Assembly: GCA_963837715.1 (NCBI GenBank) | Contig: CAWIOF010000002.1 | Span: 1,364,001 to 1,428,000 of the forward strand | Reading direction: 5' to 3' | DNA length: 64,000 nt | Source of the DNA: JANYLB01 sp963837715 | GTDB taxonomy: Bacteria; Actinomycetota; Acidimicrobiia; IMCC26256; JANYLB01 | Shown here: positions 55,970 through 64,000 of the stretch, piece after piece | How positions within the stretch are numbered: the first letter of the stretch is position 1 | Layout: every line of letters starts with the position of its first letter | Notes under the pieces: generated by a model | What the model saw: only the letters and a program-made list of their open reading frames with translations | Told to the model about the DNA's origin: nothing | Database searches by the model: none | Position numbers and translations under genes: made by a program

Positions 55970-56948
55970 TCAGACCTCGATGTTCAGGATCGCTCTTGAG
56001 CCAGATGAACCCGATCAGCGTTCAGGAGCAGCGCGCCGACGACCAGCGCGATGCCGACGGGTGTCGTCGACCAGCGGGCTCGAGGTACTCGGGGTGAGCA
56101 TCACGAGGATCACCGCGGCGAGCGCCGAACGGCAGCCCGCCGAGGATGACGGCCGAGAGCCGGCCCTCGGCGGTGAGGGCGCTTGATCTCGCGCCGGACC
56201 CGCTCCCGCTGCGCCATCGTGTCGGCGACCGTGTCGAGGAGCTCGGCGAGGTTGCCGCCGACCTCCCGCTGGATCCGGATCGCCATCACGACCCACGCGA
56301 GGTCGGCGCTCTCCATGCGGATCGCGACATCGTCGAGCGCGTCCTCGATCGGTCGGCCGAGCCGGTTCTCGTTGAACGCGAGCTGGAGCTGCGTCGCCAT
56401 CGGCTCGGCCGCCTCCTGGGCGACCGCGCCGACCGCCTGCACCAGCGAGAACCCGGCCCGCAGCGATCCCGCAAGCAGCTGGAGCGTGTCGGGGAGCGCC
56501 TCGGCGAACGCCGCGAGGCGCTTGCTCGCGCTTCGGCGGGCGACGTAGACCGCCGGGCGCGACCGCCAGAGCGGCGGTGACGACGAGCGCGAGCCCGAGA
56601 CCACCGAACAGCAGTCCGAAGATCGCGGCGACGAACAGCGCCGCGCCCCAGAAGAACAGCACCTCGGCCGGCCGCAGCGGGAGGTCGGCCTGCTCGAGCA
56701 TGTGCTCGACCTTGGCCAGGGCGCCCTTGGGTGCGAACCGCTCGGTGAGCTGCACCGCGTCCTGGAGGACCTTCGTCTCGGCGAGGACCGTCGTGCCGTC
56801 GGTGCGCTCCATCGTGGCGACGGGCGTCTTCGGCGTAGTCGTTGAGCCGGTCCTGCACGTCGGCGTCGTCGTTCGCGAACACGAACAGCAGCACGAACGC
56901 GAGCAGGCCCATCGCCACGGCGACGCCGACGGCGAGCAGGATGATCAT
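55970..56948 (-). CDS. tadB: TadB-like pilus inner-membrane protein, multiple apparent frameshifts
   Basis: About 326 residues with frame changes near 56828, 56550, 56175, 56125, 56065, 56020 and 55990. Deleting one base at each gives a continuous TadB: VAVAMGLLAFVLLFVFANDD, ADLPLRPAEVLFFWGAALF, SASKRLAAFAEALPDTLQLL, AGSLRAGFSLVQAVGAVAQE, IQREVGGNLAELLDTVADTM, AEGRLSAVILGGLPF and LIGFIWLKS. It partners TadC around the ATPase. ATG 56948 overlaps the tadA stop (ATGA). Confidence 0.72.
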
Positions 56949-58299
56949 CGGAGTCCCACCACCTTGCGGGCGAACGCCTGCTGACGGAAGAGCTCGGCCT
57001 CGAGGCCGATGCCGTGGTCCTCGAGGCGCTCGGAGAACTTCGGACGGATGCCGGTGCTCTTGAGGTGGCCGAGGGTCTGACCTTCGCCGTCGACGCCCAT
57101 GCCGTAGTCGAAGAGGAAGATGTCCTGGAGGACGATCACGTCGCCCTCCATGCCGACGACTTCGCTCACCTGGCTGACCCGACGGGAACCGTCACGCAGG
57201 CGCACGAGGTGCACGACGACGTCGAGCGCCGAAGCAACCTGCTCCCGGATCGCCCGGAGCGGCAGGTCGAGGCCGGCCATCAGGGTCATCGTCTCGAGTC
57301 GGGCCAGCGCGTCGCGCGGCGTGTTGGCGTGGACGGTGGTGATCGAGCCCTCGTGGCCGGTGTTCATGGCCTGGAGCATGTCGAGCGTCTCCGCGCCACG
57401 GACCTCACCGACGACGATGCGGTCGGGCCGCATGCGCAGGGCGTTGCGGACGAGGTCGCGGATCGTGACCTGACCCGCGACCCTCGATGTTCGACGGACG
57501 CGACTCGAGCGCGAGCACGTGCTCCTGGCGGAGCTGGAGCTCCTTCGCGTCTTCGATCGTCACGATGCGCTCGGACTCGGGGATGAACGACGACACCACG
57601 TTCAGGAGCGTCGTCTTCCCGGTACCGGTACCACCGCTGATCATCATGTTGAGCTTGCCCTGCACGCAGGCTTCGACGAAGCGCGAGACGGCGGGCGTGA
57701 GCGTGCCGAACGACACCAGGTCGTCGACGGTGTACGGGTCGACGGAGAACCGGCGGATCGTGAGGAACGGGCCGCCGATCGCGAGCGGCGGGACCACCAC
57801 GTTGACGCGGGAGCCGTCGGGCAGCCGGGCGTCGACCATCGGCGTCGGCTTCGTCGACCCGCCGGCCGACCTCGCTCACGATCTTGTCGATGATGCGCCG
57901 GAGGTGGGTCTCGTCGGCGAACGTCACGTCGGTGTGCTCGATGACACCGCGACGCTCGACGTAGACGTGGTCGGGACCGTTGACCATGACCTCGTTGATC
58001 TCCGGGTCCTTCAGGAACCGGTCGATCGGGCCGTAGCCGAGCACGTCGTCGGTCACGTCCTGGACGAGTTGTGCCTTCTCCATCGCGGAGAGCGGCGCCT
58101 TCTCGTCGGCGAGGGCCGCATGCAGCGCTTCCTGCACCTGGCGCCGGAGCTCCGGTGCCGACGACCGCTGGTCGTAGAGCAGCGGGCCGAGGTCGGCGAT
58201 CACCGTCTGGTGCAGCCGCAGCCGCAGCTCCTCCAGCGCGCTGTCGCGCGCCGAGGTCGGCGTGCGCTGGAACTCTTGCCACTTCGTGTGCTGGGTCAT
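56945..58299 (-). CDS. tadA: TadA-like secretion ATPase, two apparent frameshifts
   Basis: About 451 residues across shifts near 57478 and 57862. MTQHTKWQEFQRTPTSARD begins the protein. ALSAMEKAQLVQDVTDDVLG appears as KAPLSAMEKAQLVQDVTDD, then YGPIDRFLKDPEINEVMVNG. Walker A is MISGGTGTGKTTLLNVVSS, the Asp box ERIVTIEDAKELQL, and the Walker B-His box region RMRPDRIVVGEVRGAETLDM. It powers Flp pilus assembly from the cytoplasm. GGGAGGGG precedes ATG 58299. One extra base at each point restores the frame. Confidence 0.8.
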
Positions 58300-58331
58300 C
58301 CCCCGCCCCTCCCTGGGCTCGTGCTCGACCG

Positions 58332-59582
58332 TCACCGGCTGAAGAGACGGCGCTTGGCCGACTCTTCGACGGCTTCTTCGGCCAGGAACTCGGTTGCGAT
58401 GTCTTCGAATGCGCGAGCCGACGGCGAGCGCGGGTTGTCGAGCACCACGGGAACGCCGCGGTTCACGGCTTGCGGTACTGCGATGTCGGACGGAATCGGG
58501 AACCTGGCGTCGAGGCCGAGTGCCTTCTCGACCTCCTTGACGTCGAGCTTCACGCGGGCGTTCGCCCGGTTCAGCACGAGCCGGAGCTTCGGACCCGCCA
58601 GCGCGAGGAGGTCGAGCGTCTGCATCCCGACCTTGAGGTTCTTGATGCTCGGGATGTCCATGCTCGCCACGAGCAACACGTCGTCGGCGATCTCGAGGAG
58701 CGCGAGGACCATGTCGTCGAAGTGCGGCGGCATGTCGATCACGATCGTGCCGCAGAACTGCCGCATCGACTCGATGATCGCCAGCATGTCTTCGGGGCGG
58801 ATCTGATCCGCGGTCGACGGCTCCACCGGTGCCGGCAGCACCAGCAACCCACTCGGGTCGTGGCGCATGACGAGGGCCCGCATGAGGTCCGGGTCGTCGT
58901 GGTGGATCGCAGCTGCGGCGTCCATCACCGTGCGCTCGGGCGTGATGCCGAGGAGCACCGCGACGTCGCCGAACTGGAGGTCGGCGTCGACGATCGCGAC
59001 CGGTCGGTCCGACCGCTGCGCGAGCGCCACCGCGAGGTTGCTCGACAACACGCTCTTGCCGACGCCACCCTTGGTGGAGAAGCAGACGATCACCTTGCCG
59101 GGCTCGAGTGCCGTCGCGACACCCTTCGGCCGGGCAGTGTCGAGCGACACCATCAGTTGCCCGACCCGCCCGAGGGCGGTGAACAGCTCCTCGGTCTCGG
59201 TCTCGGAGTAGACGACAGCATCCCGGATACCGGACCGCAACGCCTGCTGCAGCACGGTCGCAGTCAGTTGCTCCGCCACCAACACCACACCGACCGTCGG
59301 GTGGTCGTCGGTGAGCTCCGCCACCGGGGCGAACCCGGCATCGTCGGCGAGGCCCGGGCCGAAGACCGCGACCGTCGGCTTGCCGGCATCGAGCGACTCC
59401 GAGAGCTCCGCCACCGACTCGAAGGAGCGAGCGCCCGCCCCACCGATCTGCATGACGAGCATGCTGCGTCGGAGGGAATCCGGCTCGACCACGACGACGT
59501 CGTAGGCGGTGTCTCCCAGTGTCGGGAGAGCGGCTGCGCCGGTCTCGGATGTCTTGGTGTTGTCGGTCTCCATGAGCTTCAT
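58332..59582 (-). CDS. CpaE/TadZ-like ATPase
   Basis: A 416-residue protein. An N-terminal receiver-like domain (YDVVVVEPDSLRRSMLVMQI) lacks an obvious phospho-Asp pair. A MinD/ParA-type ATPase follows: FSTKGGVGKSVLSSNLAVAL (deviant Walker A), VAIVDADLQFGDVAVLLG, TIVIDMPPHFDD and LVLNRANARVKLDV. TadZ/CpaE proteins place the pilus machine at a cell pole. ATG 59582 is preferred, with 59573 as alternative. It is intact, unlike tadA, tadB and tadC beside it. Confidence 0.83.
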   Translation of the reverse strand: MKLMETDNTKTSETGAAALPTLGDTAYDVVVVEPDSLRRSMLVMQIGGAGARSFESVAELSESLDAGKPTVAVFGPGLADDAGFAPVAELTDDHPTVGVVLVAEQLTATVLQQALRSGIRDAVVYSETETEELFTALGRVGQLMVSLDTARPKGVATALEPGKVIVCFSTKGGVGKSVLSSNLAVALAQRSDRPVAIVDADLQFGDVAVLLGITPERTVMDAAAAIHHDDPDLMRALVMRHDPSGLLVLPAPVEPSTADQIRPEDMLAIIESMRQFCGTIVIDMPPHFDDMVLALLEIADDVLLVASMDIPSIKNLKVGMQTLDLLALAGPKLRLVLNRANARVKLDVKEVEKALGLDARFPIPSDIAVPQAVNRGVPVVLDNPRSPSARAFEDIATEFLAEEAVEESAKRRLFSR

Positions 59583-59644
59583 CTGGCTACAGCCTCGGAT
59601 TCGACGGTCGACTGGGGGAAGGTGCTGACGGCTGACGGTGCCGG

Positions 59645-60460
59645 CTAGTACGGGTTGTTGTAGGGCAGGACCGGGTTCGTGGTGATGTTGTCGCCCACGT
59701 ACGGGAGGTTCCCTGCCGTGTAGCCCGGGCCCACGAGGGTCAGCCACACACCGGCGCTGTTCGTCACCGTGGCGAGCGCGATGCGCTGCGCGTCGGCGGC
59801 GGCGACCTCGAGCGTCACCAGGCTGCGGTCGGTTGCGACCTCACCCGTGTTCGTCGAGTCGTCGGTCGTGTCGGTGGTCGTGCCATCGGCGGCGACCGCC
59901 TGGCCGACCGCGAGCACCCTGGCGTTCTGCACCGCGAACATCGCCACGTTGTCGGGGGTGCCCGCATCGAACGGCGCCTGCGGGTCCTTGCGGACCTTGC
60001 CCACCACGATCACGTTGACGAGGTCACCCTCGACGATGCGACCGGCGACTGCCTGCTTCGGGTCGAGCTGGACCGAGATGGCCTGGCGGTCCTTGCCGAG
60101 TGCGCTCGAGAACGCTCCACCCTTGCCGGCGCTCGTGAAGCTGTCGGCGACGATGAACTGGCCCGACGCGATCTCCGCGCTGGCGATCTTGCCCTGCACC
60201 GAGTCGGGGTTCTTGACCCGGCCCGGCGGCAGCGCGCCGCGGGGCACGTCCTTCTTCTCGATGAGGCCCTGGCTCAACGCCTCGTCGCCCTGCGTGCCGC
60301 GCGCGATGTTCTGCGTCGCCACGAGGGCCTGGACCATCTCGACGTCTTCCTTGGCCCGTGCGTCGGCGCTCGAGGTGTACAGGTACACCCCGGTGCCGGC
60401 GAGAACTGCGAGTACGACCGCGATGACTGCGATCACTGTGCGACGGTTGCCCACGCCCAC
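59645..60460 (-). CDS. cpaB: CpaB/RcpC-like Flp pilus assembly protein
   Basis: A 271-residue protein with one N-terminal membrane helix (TVIAVIAVVLAVLAGTGVYL) and an SAF-type domain (ALVATQNIARGTQGDEAL, IEKKDVPRGALPPGRV, GQFIVADSF), then the RcpC part (AISVQLDPKQAVAGRIVEGD, LVNVIVVGKVRKD). It acts outside the membrane, perhaps on peptidoglycan or as a pilus collar. It is the first gene of the Tad operon and about 218 bases after rpsA. Confidence 0.83.
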   Translation of the reverse strand: MGVGNRRTVIAVIAVVLAVLAGTGVYLYTSSADARAKEDVEMVQALVATQNIARGTQGDEALSQGLIEKKDVPRGALPPGRVKNPDSVQGKIASAEIASGQFIVADSFTSAGKGGAFSSALGKDRQAISVQLDPKQAVAGRIVEGDLVNVIVVGKVRKDPQAPFDAGTPDNVAMFAVQNARVLAVGQAVAADGTTTDTTDDSTNTGEVATDRSLVTLEVAAADAQRIALATVTNSAGVWLTLVGPGYTAGNLPYVGDNITTNPVLPYNNPY

Positions 60461-60609
60461 CCCTTGATTCGGACCCGCTCTGCGGATCCCCCGTTCCGGT
60501 CACGCGATGGTCACGCAGAGCGCGAAGCCACCGACGAAACGTGAGTGTGACAGGAAGGGTGAAAGGTGTGGATAGGCCGCAAGACCCAGGTGGCGCGACG
60601 CACCGCTCG

Positions 60610-60658
60610 GACGTTGGCAGCGTGCGGTCCGGATACCGAACCTGGTGCTGCCAACGTC
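60610..60658. terminator. Nested-stem palindrome after rpsA
   Basis: GACGTTGGCAGC/GCTGCCAACGTC (12 bp, perfect) encloses GGTCCGG-ATA-CCGAACC (6 of 7 pairs). It lies between the rpsA stop and cpaB start on the minus strand. Its sequence repeats that at 47369-47417, 13 kb away. Confidence 0.7.
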
Positions 60659-60678
60659 GCGGGCGGGCGGCTCCGTTG

Positions 60679-62190
60679 CTACGCGGAGGGCGTTGCCTCT
60701 TCGGCTGCGCCTTCGACGGCAACGGCTTCGACGGCTTCGAGTGCGGCGGCGTCGAGCTCGACTGCCGCCTCCAGGCCCGGGTCGGCGTCGGCGTCGCGCG
60801 GACCTGCTGCTTCCTCGGTCGCGGCTTCCGTTGCCGCCTCGGCCTCGGCGTGCTCCTCCGCGGCTTCGGCCTGGGCGCCGATGTAGTTGCCCTCGGCGTC
60901 GTAGTTGTGCTCGCCGAACTGGTCCCGGTACTCGGCTGCGACCTCGCCACCCTCGGCGGCCTGCTTGATCGACAGCGAGATCCGCCGGCGATCGAGGTCG
61001 ATGTCGATGATCTTCACCCACAGCTCCTCACCGGGGGTGACGACCTGCTCGGGCGCCTCGACGTGGTGCGCGGCCATCTCCGAGATGTGGACCAGACCCT
61101 CGATGCCCTCGCCGACCTGTACGAACGCGCCGAACGGCACCAGCTTGGTGACCCGGCCGTAGACCAGCTCGCCGACCTGGTGACCGGTGGCGAACTCCTG
61201 CCACGGATCCTGCTGCGTCGCCTTCAACGACAGCGAGATGCGCTCCCGGCTGAGGTCGACGTCGAGCACCTGGACGGTGACCTCGTCGCCGACGTTGACG
61301 ACCGAGCTCGGGTGGTCGACGTGCTTCCAGCTCAGCTCGGAGACGTGGACCAGTCCGTCCATGCCACCGAGGTCGACGAACGCACCGAAGTTCACGACCG
61401 ACGACACGACACCCTGACGGACCTCGCCCGGCTTCAGGTTGGTGAGGAACTCGTCGCGCTGCTCGCGCTGGGTCTCCTCGAGGTACGCCCGGCGCGACAG
61501 GACCACGTTGTTGCGGTTCTTGTCGAGCTCGATGATCTTCGCCTCGAGCGTCTTGCCCACGAACGGGGCGAGATCGCGCACCCGGCGGAGGTCGACGAGC
61601 GACGCGGGGAGGAACCCGCGGAGGCCGATGTCGAGGATGAGGCCACCCTTGACGACCTCGATCACGGGACCGGAGACGACACCTTCTTCTTCCTTGAGCT
61701 TCTCGATCGTGCCCCAGGCCCGCTCGTACTGGGCCCGCTTCTTCGACAGGATGAGACGGCCGTCCTTGTCTTCCTTCTGGAGGACCAGCGCCTCGAGCTG
61801 CTCGCCGAGCGAGACGACCTCGGAGGGGTTGACGTCGTTGCGGATCGAGAGCTCACGGGAGGGGATGACACCCTCCGACTTGAACCCGATGTCGAGGAGG
61901 ACCTCGTCGTTGTCGATCTTGACCACGGTGCCGCTGACCAGGCCGCCTTCGTCGAACTCGACGATGGTGGCGTCGATCGCATCCGAGAACGACATGTCGC
62001 CGAGATCGTCGAAGACGACGATGTCGAGCTCTTCTTCCTCGGCCTCGGCCTCAGCCTCGGCTCCTTCGGGGGTGGCGATGCCACCGACTTCCGCGTCACC
62101 CACATCGGCTGCGGGCGTCTCGACCGGCGCGGGACCGGGGTCGGAGGCCTCGACGACAGGCGTCGGCTCCTTGACTTCTTGATCGGACAA
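60679..62190 (-). CDS. rpsA: 30S ribosomal protein S1
   Basis: A 503-residue protein with an acidic lead (AEAEAEAEEEELD), then four S1 RNA-binding domains: GGLVSGTVVKIDNDEVLLDIG, EGVVSGPVIEVVKGGLILDIG, GEVRQGVVSSVVNFGAFVDL (DGLVHVSELSW follows) and LVYGRVTKLVPFGAFVQVG (EGLVHISEMA follows). The Ala/Glu-rich C-terminus is typical of actinobacteria. TTG 62190 has a GAGGAG ribosome-binding site 5 bases upstream and is preferred over ATG 62232, which adds 14 unlike residues. It binds mRNA on the small subunit. Confidence 0.93.
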   Translation of the reverse strand: MSDQEVKEPTPVVEASDPGPAPVETPAADVGDAEVGGIATPEGAEAEAEAEEEELDIVVFDDLGDMSFSDAIDATIVEFDEGGLVSGTVVKIDNDEVLLDIGFKSEGVIPSRELSIRNDVNPSEVVSLGEQLEALVLQKEDKDGRLILSKKRAQYERAWGTIEKLKEEEGVVSGPVIEVVKGGLILDIGLRGFLPASLVDLRRVRDLAPFVGKTLEAKIIELDKNRNNVVLSRRAYLEETQREQRDEFLTNLKPGEVRQGVVSSVVNFGAFVDLGGMDGLVHVSELSWKHVDHPSSVVNVGDEVTVQVLDVDLSRERISLSLKATQQDPWQEFATGHQVGELVYGRVTKLVPFGAFVQVGEGIEGLVHISEMAAHHVEAPEQVVTPGEELWVKIIDIDLDRRRISLSIKQAAEGGEVAAEYRDQFGEHNYDAEGNYIGAQAEAAEEHAEAEAATEAATEEAAGPRDADADPGLEAAVELDAAALEAVEAVAVEGAAEEATPSA

Positions 62191-62310
62191 CAGGACTCCT
62201 CGGGGAACAGGGACATTGCAGCTCACGAGCATCGGGCGCGCGAACGAGGCACCCGGTTCGGGCGCCGGGGACCAGGCTACAACGCGATCGACGGATTCGA
62301 AAGACCCGGG

Positions 62311-63055
62311 TCAGGATCGACGGGCGATCGCGAGCAGCTCGGGGTGGTCGAGATCGGCCGCGCCGAGTCCATAGTCGCCCGGCGACACCGACGAGATCCC
62401 GACGACCTCGAGGCTGGACCCCTCGAGCAGCAACCGGAGCTCGCGCGCCGTGAAGCACGTGGTCCACAGGTCGAACTCCCGCTCGTCGCCGGCTTCGTCG
62501 CGAACCGTCGCCAGTTCGTGGAGCACACCGGTGCGGGCATCGAACTCCTCGGTGGCCTCCAGGAACCGCACCGCGAAGTACGACGAGAAGGCCGTGAGCG
62601 CGAGCCGCCCGCCCGGCCGCAGCGCCACGGCGAGCCGCTCGACGATGCCGGCGTCGTCGTCGCCCCCCAGGAGGCCGAACCCGCCCTGGCAGAGGCAGAT
62701 GACCGCATCGAAGGCACCATCGAAGGCGAGGTCCCGGATGTCGAGCACCGCGAACTGCGCCGGGAGCGCGGCAGCGTCGGCCTCGGCCGCGGCGAGCGCG
62801 ACGAAGTCGGGCGAGAGGTCGATGCCGGTGACCTCCACCCCGCGCCGCGCGAGCTCCAGCGCGTGACGCCCCGGCCCGCAACCCGGCGTCGAGCACCCGC
62901 ATCCCCGGCTCCAACCCGAGCTCGCGCACGAGAAATTCGACCTCCTGGACCGTTCCCTTCGTGAACGCATTCCGGAGGTATGCGGGCCCGAGGAACGCCG
63001 CGACCTCGTTGAACCACGCGCCGGAGGGGTTCGGTCGCCGGGACGGGTCGCTCAC
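62311..63055 (-). CDS. Class I SAM-dependent methyltransferase, with apparent frameshift
   Basis: About 247 residues if one frame change near 62880 is bridged. SDPSRRPNPSGAWFNEVAAF and LGLEPGMRVLDAG are in the first frame. CGPGRHALELARRGVEVTGI completes motif I in the second, with FDAVICLCQGGFGLLGGDDD (motif IV). Removing one base gives the normal DAGCGPG. GTG 63055 overlaps the preceding hydrolase stop (GTGA). The substrate is unknown. Confidence 0.78.
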
Positions 63056-63775
63056 AGACCGCGCCAGGTGTGGAGCATCTCGGCCCGCACGGCAGCGAGC
63101 GTCGACGCCTGAGCGTCGGCCGCCGTCCGCTCGGCGCGGGCGATCCGGGCGATCTCCCCCGCGAGCCAGCCGCCCACGAGGTCGGAGCCCGCGGGCCCGT
63201 AGTGGAGCCCGTCGGGCCGGAGATCGGCGACCGGGCCGAGCCCCGACTGGTAGGAACCGTCGGGGCACACGAACGCGTCGAGGTCGACGATCGCGCACCG
63301 GGGTCTCGGCGCTGGGCGGCGACGTCGCGCAGGATCGCGTTGGCGGCGCGACGCGGTCGGCGAGGTCGGGACCGGCGATGGCACGGGGCGAGACGACACA
63401 CGCGATCGTGGTCCAGATCCTCACGACGCCGGTCGGGGTACCGACGGAGCAACTCCAAGGACCTGGCGTCCCGGAAGGCAGTCGAGACCGCTGCTCCATC
63501 ACATGGACCCCCGACGGGATCATGAGCACGATGTCGGGCTGGAATCTGGCCACCAGCTCGTCTGCCGAGACGCAGGGCTTCTCGAGACCGGCGATCGCGG
63601 CGGTCATCTCGGTCCACCCGCCGGCCTCGGCGACAGGGAGCTGCCGCTGCCCGTCGGGTCCGCACGCCTCGACCGCGCCGGAGACGACCTCGAGCCGGTG
63701 CGCGCCGGCTGCGTGTTGCAGACCCGGGGTGAGGGTCATCGCGACCGAGTCGCCCGTCACGAGCACGCGCGTCAT
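63052..63775 (-). CDS. SGNH/GDSL-type hydrolase, apparently frameshifted
   Basis: About 241 residues across frame changes near 63340 and 63300. TRVLVTGDSVAMTLTPGLQH holds the nucleophile (G-D-S). FQPDIVLMIPSGVHVM is the Gly/Asn block region. DLRPDGLHYGPAGSDLVGGW carries the catalytic D-x-x-H. Its ATG overlaps the stop of an acyltransferase (ATGA). In many relatives this domain is fused to that acyltransferase. It would move or remove acyl groups on an envelope glycan. Confidence 0.68.
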
Positions 63776-64000
63776 GCCCGGCGTGCAGGTTTCGACGGGA
63801 CCTTCACCACGAGATCGGCAACCGGCTCCGCGCGGGCGAAGCGGACCCGCTCCCCGCCCGCGGTCGAGAAGACGAGTGCGACCGCCGCCGCGGTTGCGAA
63901 CGACGGGAACCGCGACGCGCCAGACGCGTGGCGTTCCCGCACCGCGACGCACGGGGCGCTCGATCAGCACGAAGGACCCGATGGCGATCACGAGGGTGAC
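63772..64000 (-). CDS. Acyltransferase family 3, C-terminal part only
   Basis: The window edge cuts this gene. The visible part ends a membrane helix (VIAIGSFVLIERPVRRG), the closing motif of acyltransferase-3 proteins (F-V-x-x-E-x-P-x-R-R). Then, after an apparent frame change near 63940, it continues SRFPSFATAAAVALVFSTAG and a basic tail. It likely acylates a surface sugar, with the SGNH protein downstream. Confidence 0.6.

Overview
The window is high-GC DNA from an actinobacterium, most likely an uncultured member of class Acidimicrobiia. This rests on inference from GC-rich codon use, GTG/TTG starts, many ATGA/GTGA gene overlaps, actinobacterial-type gene order (rpsA ... coaE-uvrB-uvrA-uvrC-rapZ-yvcK-gap-pgk-tpiA-secG), DUF6325/SHOCT, DUF7144 and PPOX families, and a Tad pilus locus. 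No rRNA gene or species marker was identified, so the rank is tentative.

Region 1 (1-22.6 kb) is accessory. It holds a serine hydrolase/TetR divergent pair around a 29-bp palindrome, single enzyme genes (VOC, class V aminotransferase, DUF3291, a TlpA-like lipoprotein), an arylsulfatase, and two large LuxR-type ATPase regulators. One regulator precedes DUF6325/SHOCT/arylsulfatase genes. The other heads an operon of small SnoaL and ABM proteins. There is also a PPOX/PPOX-GAF pair divergent from hemerythrin-RidA, and two toxin-antitoxin pairs ending at tRNA-Leu(GAG). Short gene relics and a recurring ~31-bp hairpin lie between these units. A 41-bp direct repeat, one copy running into the tRNA 3' end beside a probable recombinase relic, brackets the toxin-antitoxin pairs. 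This suggests a site of repeated insertion and loss.

Region 2 (22.8-33 kb) has a secreted ScyD-like protein, a probable leaderless ECF-like sigma factor with an overlapping membrane partner, and a six-gene oligopeptide ABC transporter operon. That operon has a binding protein at each end and a 21-bp tandem repeat between the two permease genes.

Region 3 (33-52 kb) is the conserved core: secG, tpiA, pgk, gap, yvcK, rapZ, uvrC, then nadA on the other strand, uvrA, uvrB and coaE. No whiA lies between yvcK and gap. Three secreted-protein genes (DUF1996, a beta-helix lipoprotein, a cupredoxin lipoprotein) sit between uvrA and uvrB. Several gene ends carry large nested-stem palindromes that look like related terminators.

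Region 4 (52-64 kb) has a NarL-type two-component system, a Tad/Flp pilus locus (flp, tadC, tadB, tadA, cpaE-like, cpaB), rpsA, a methyltransferase, and a split acyltransferase/SGNH hydrolase at the edge.

Many otherwise well-preserved genes carry apparent frameshifts, most of which look like a single extra base. They are densest in flp-tadC-tadB-tadA. Sequence error is the likeliest cause in genes such as uvrA. The Tad cluster could be error or real decay.
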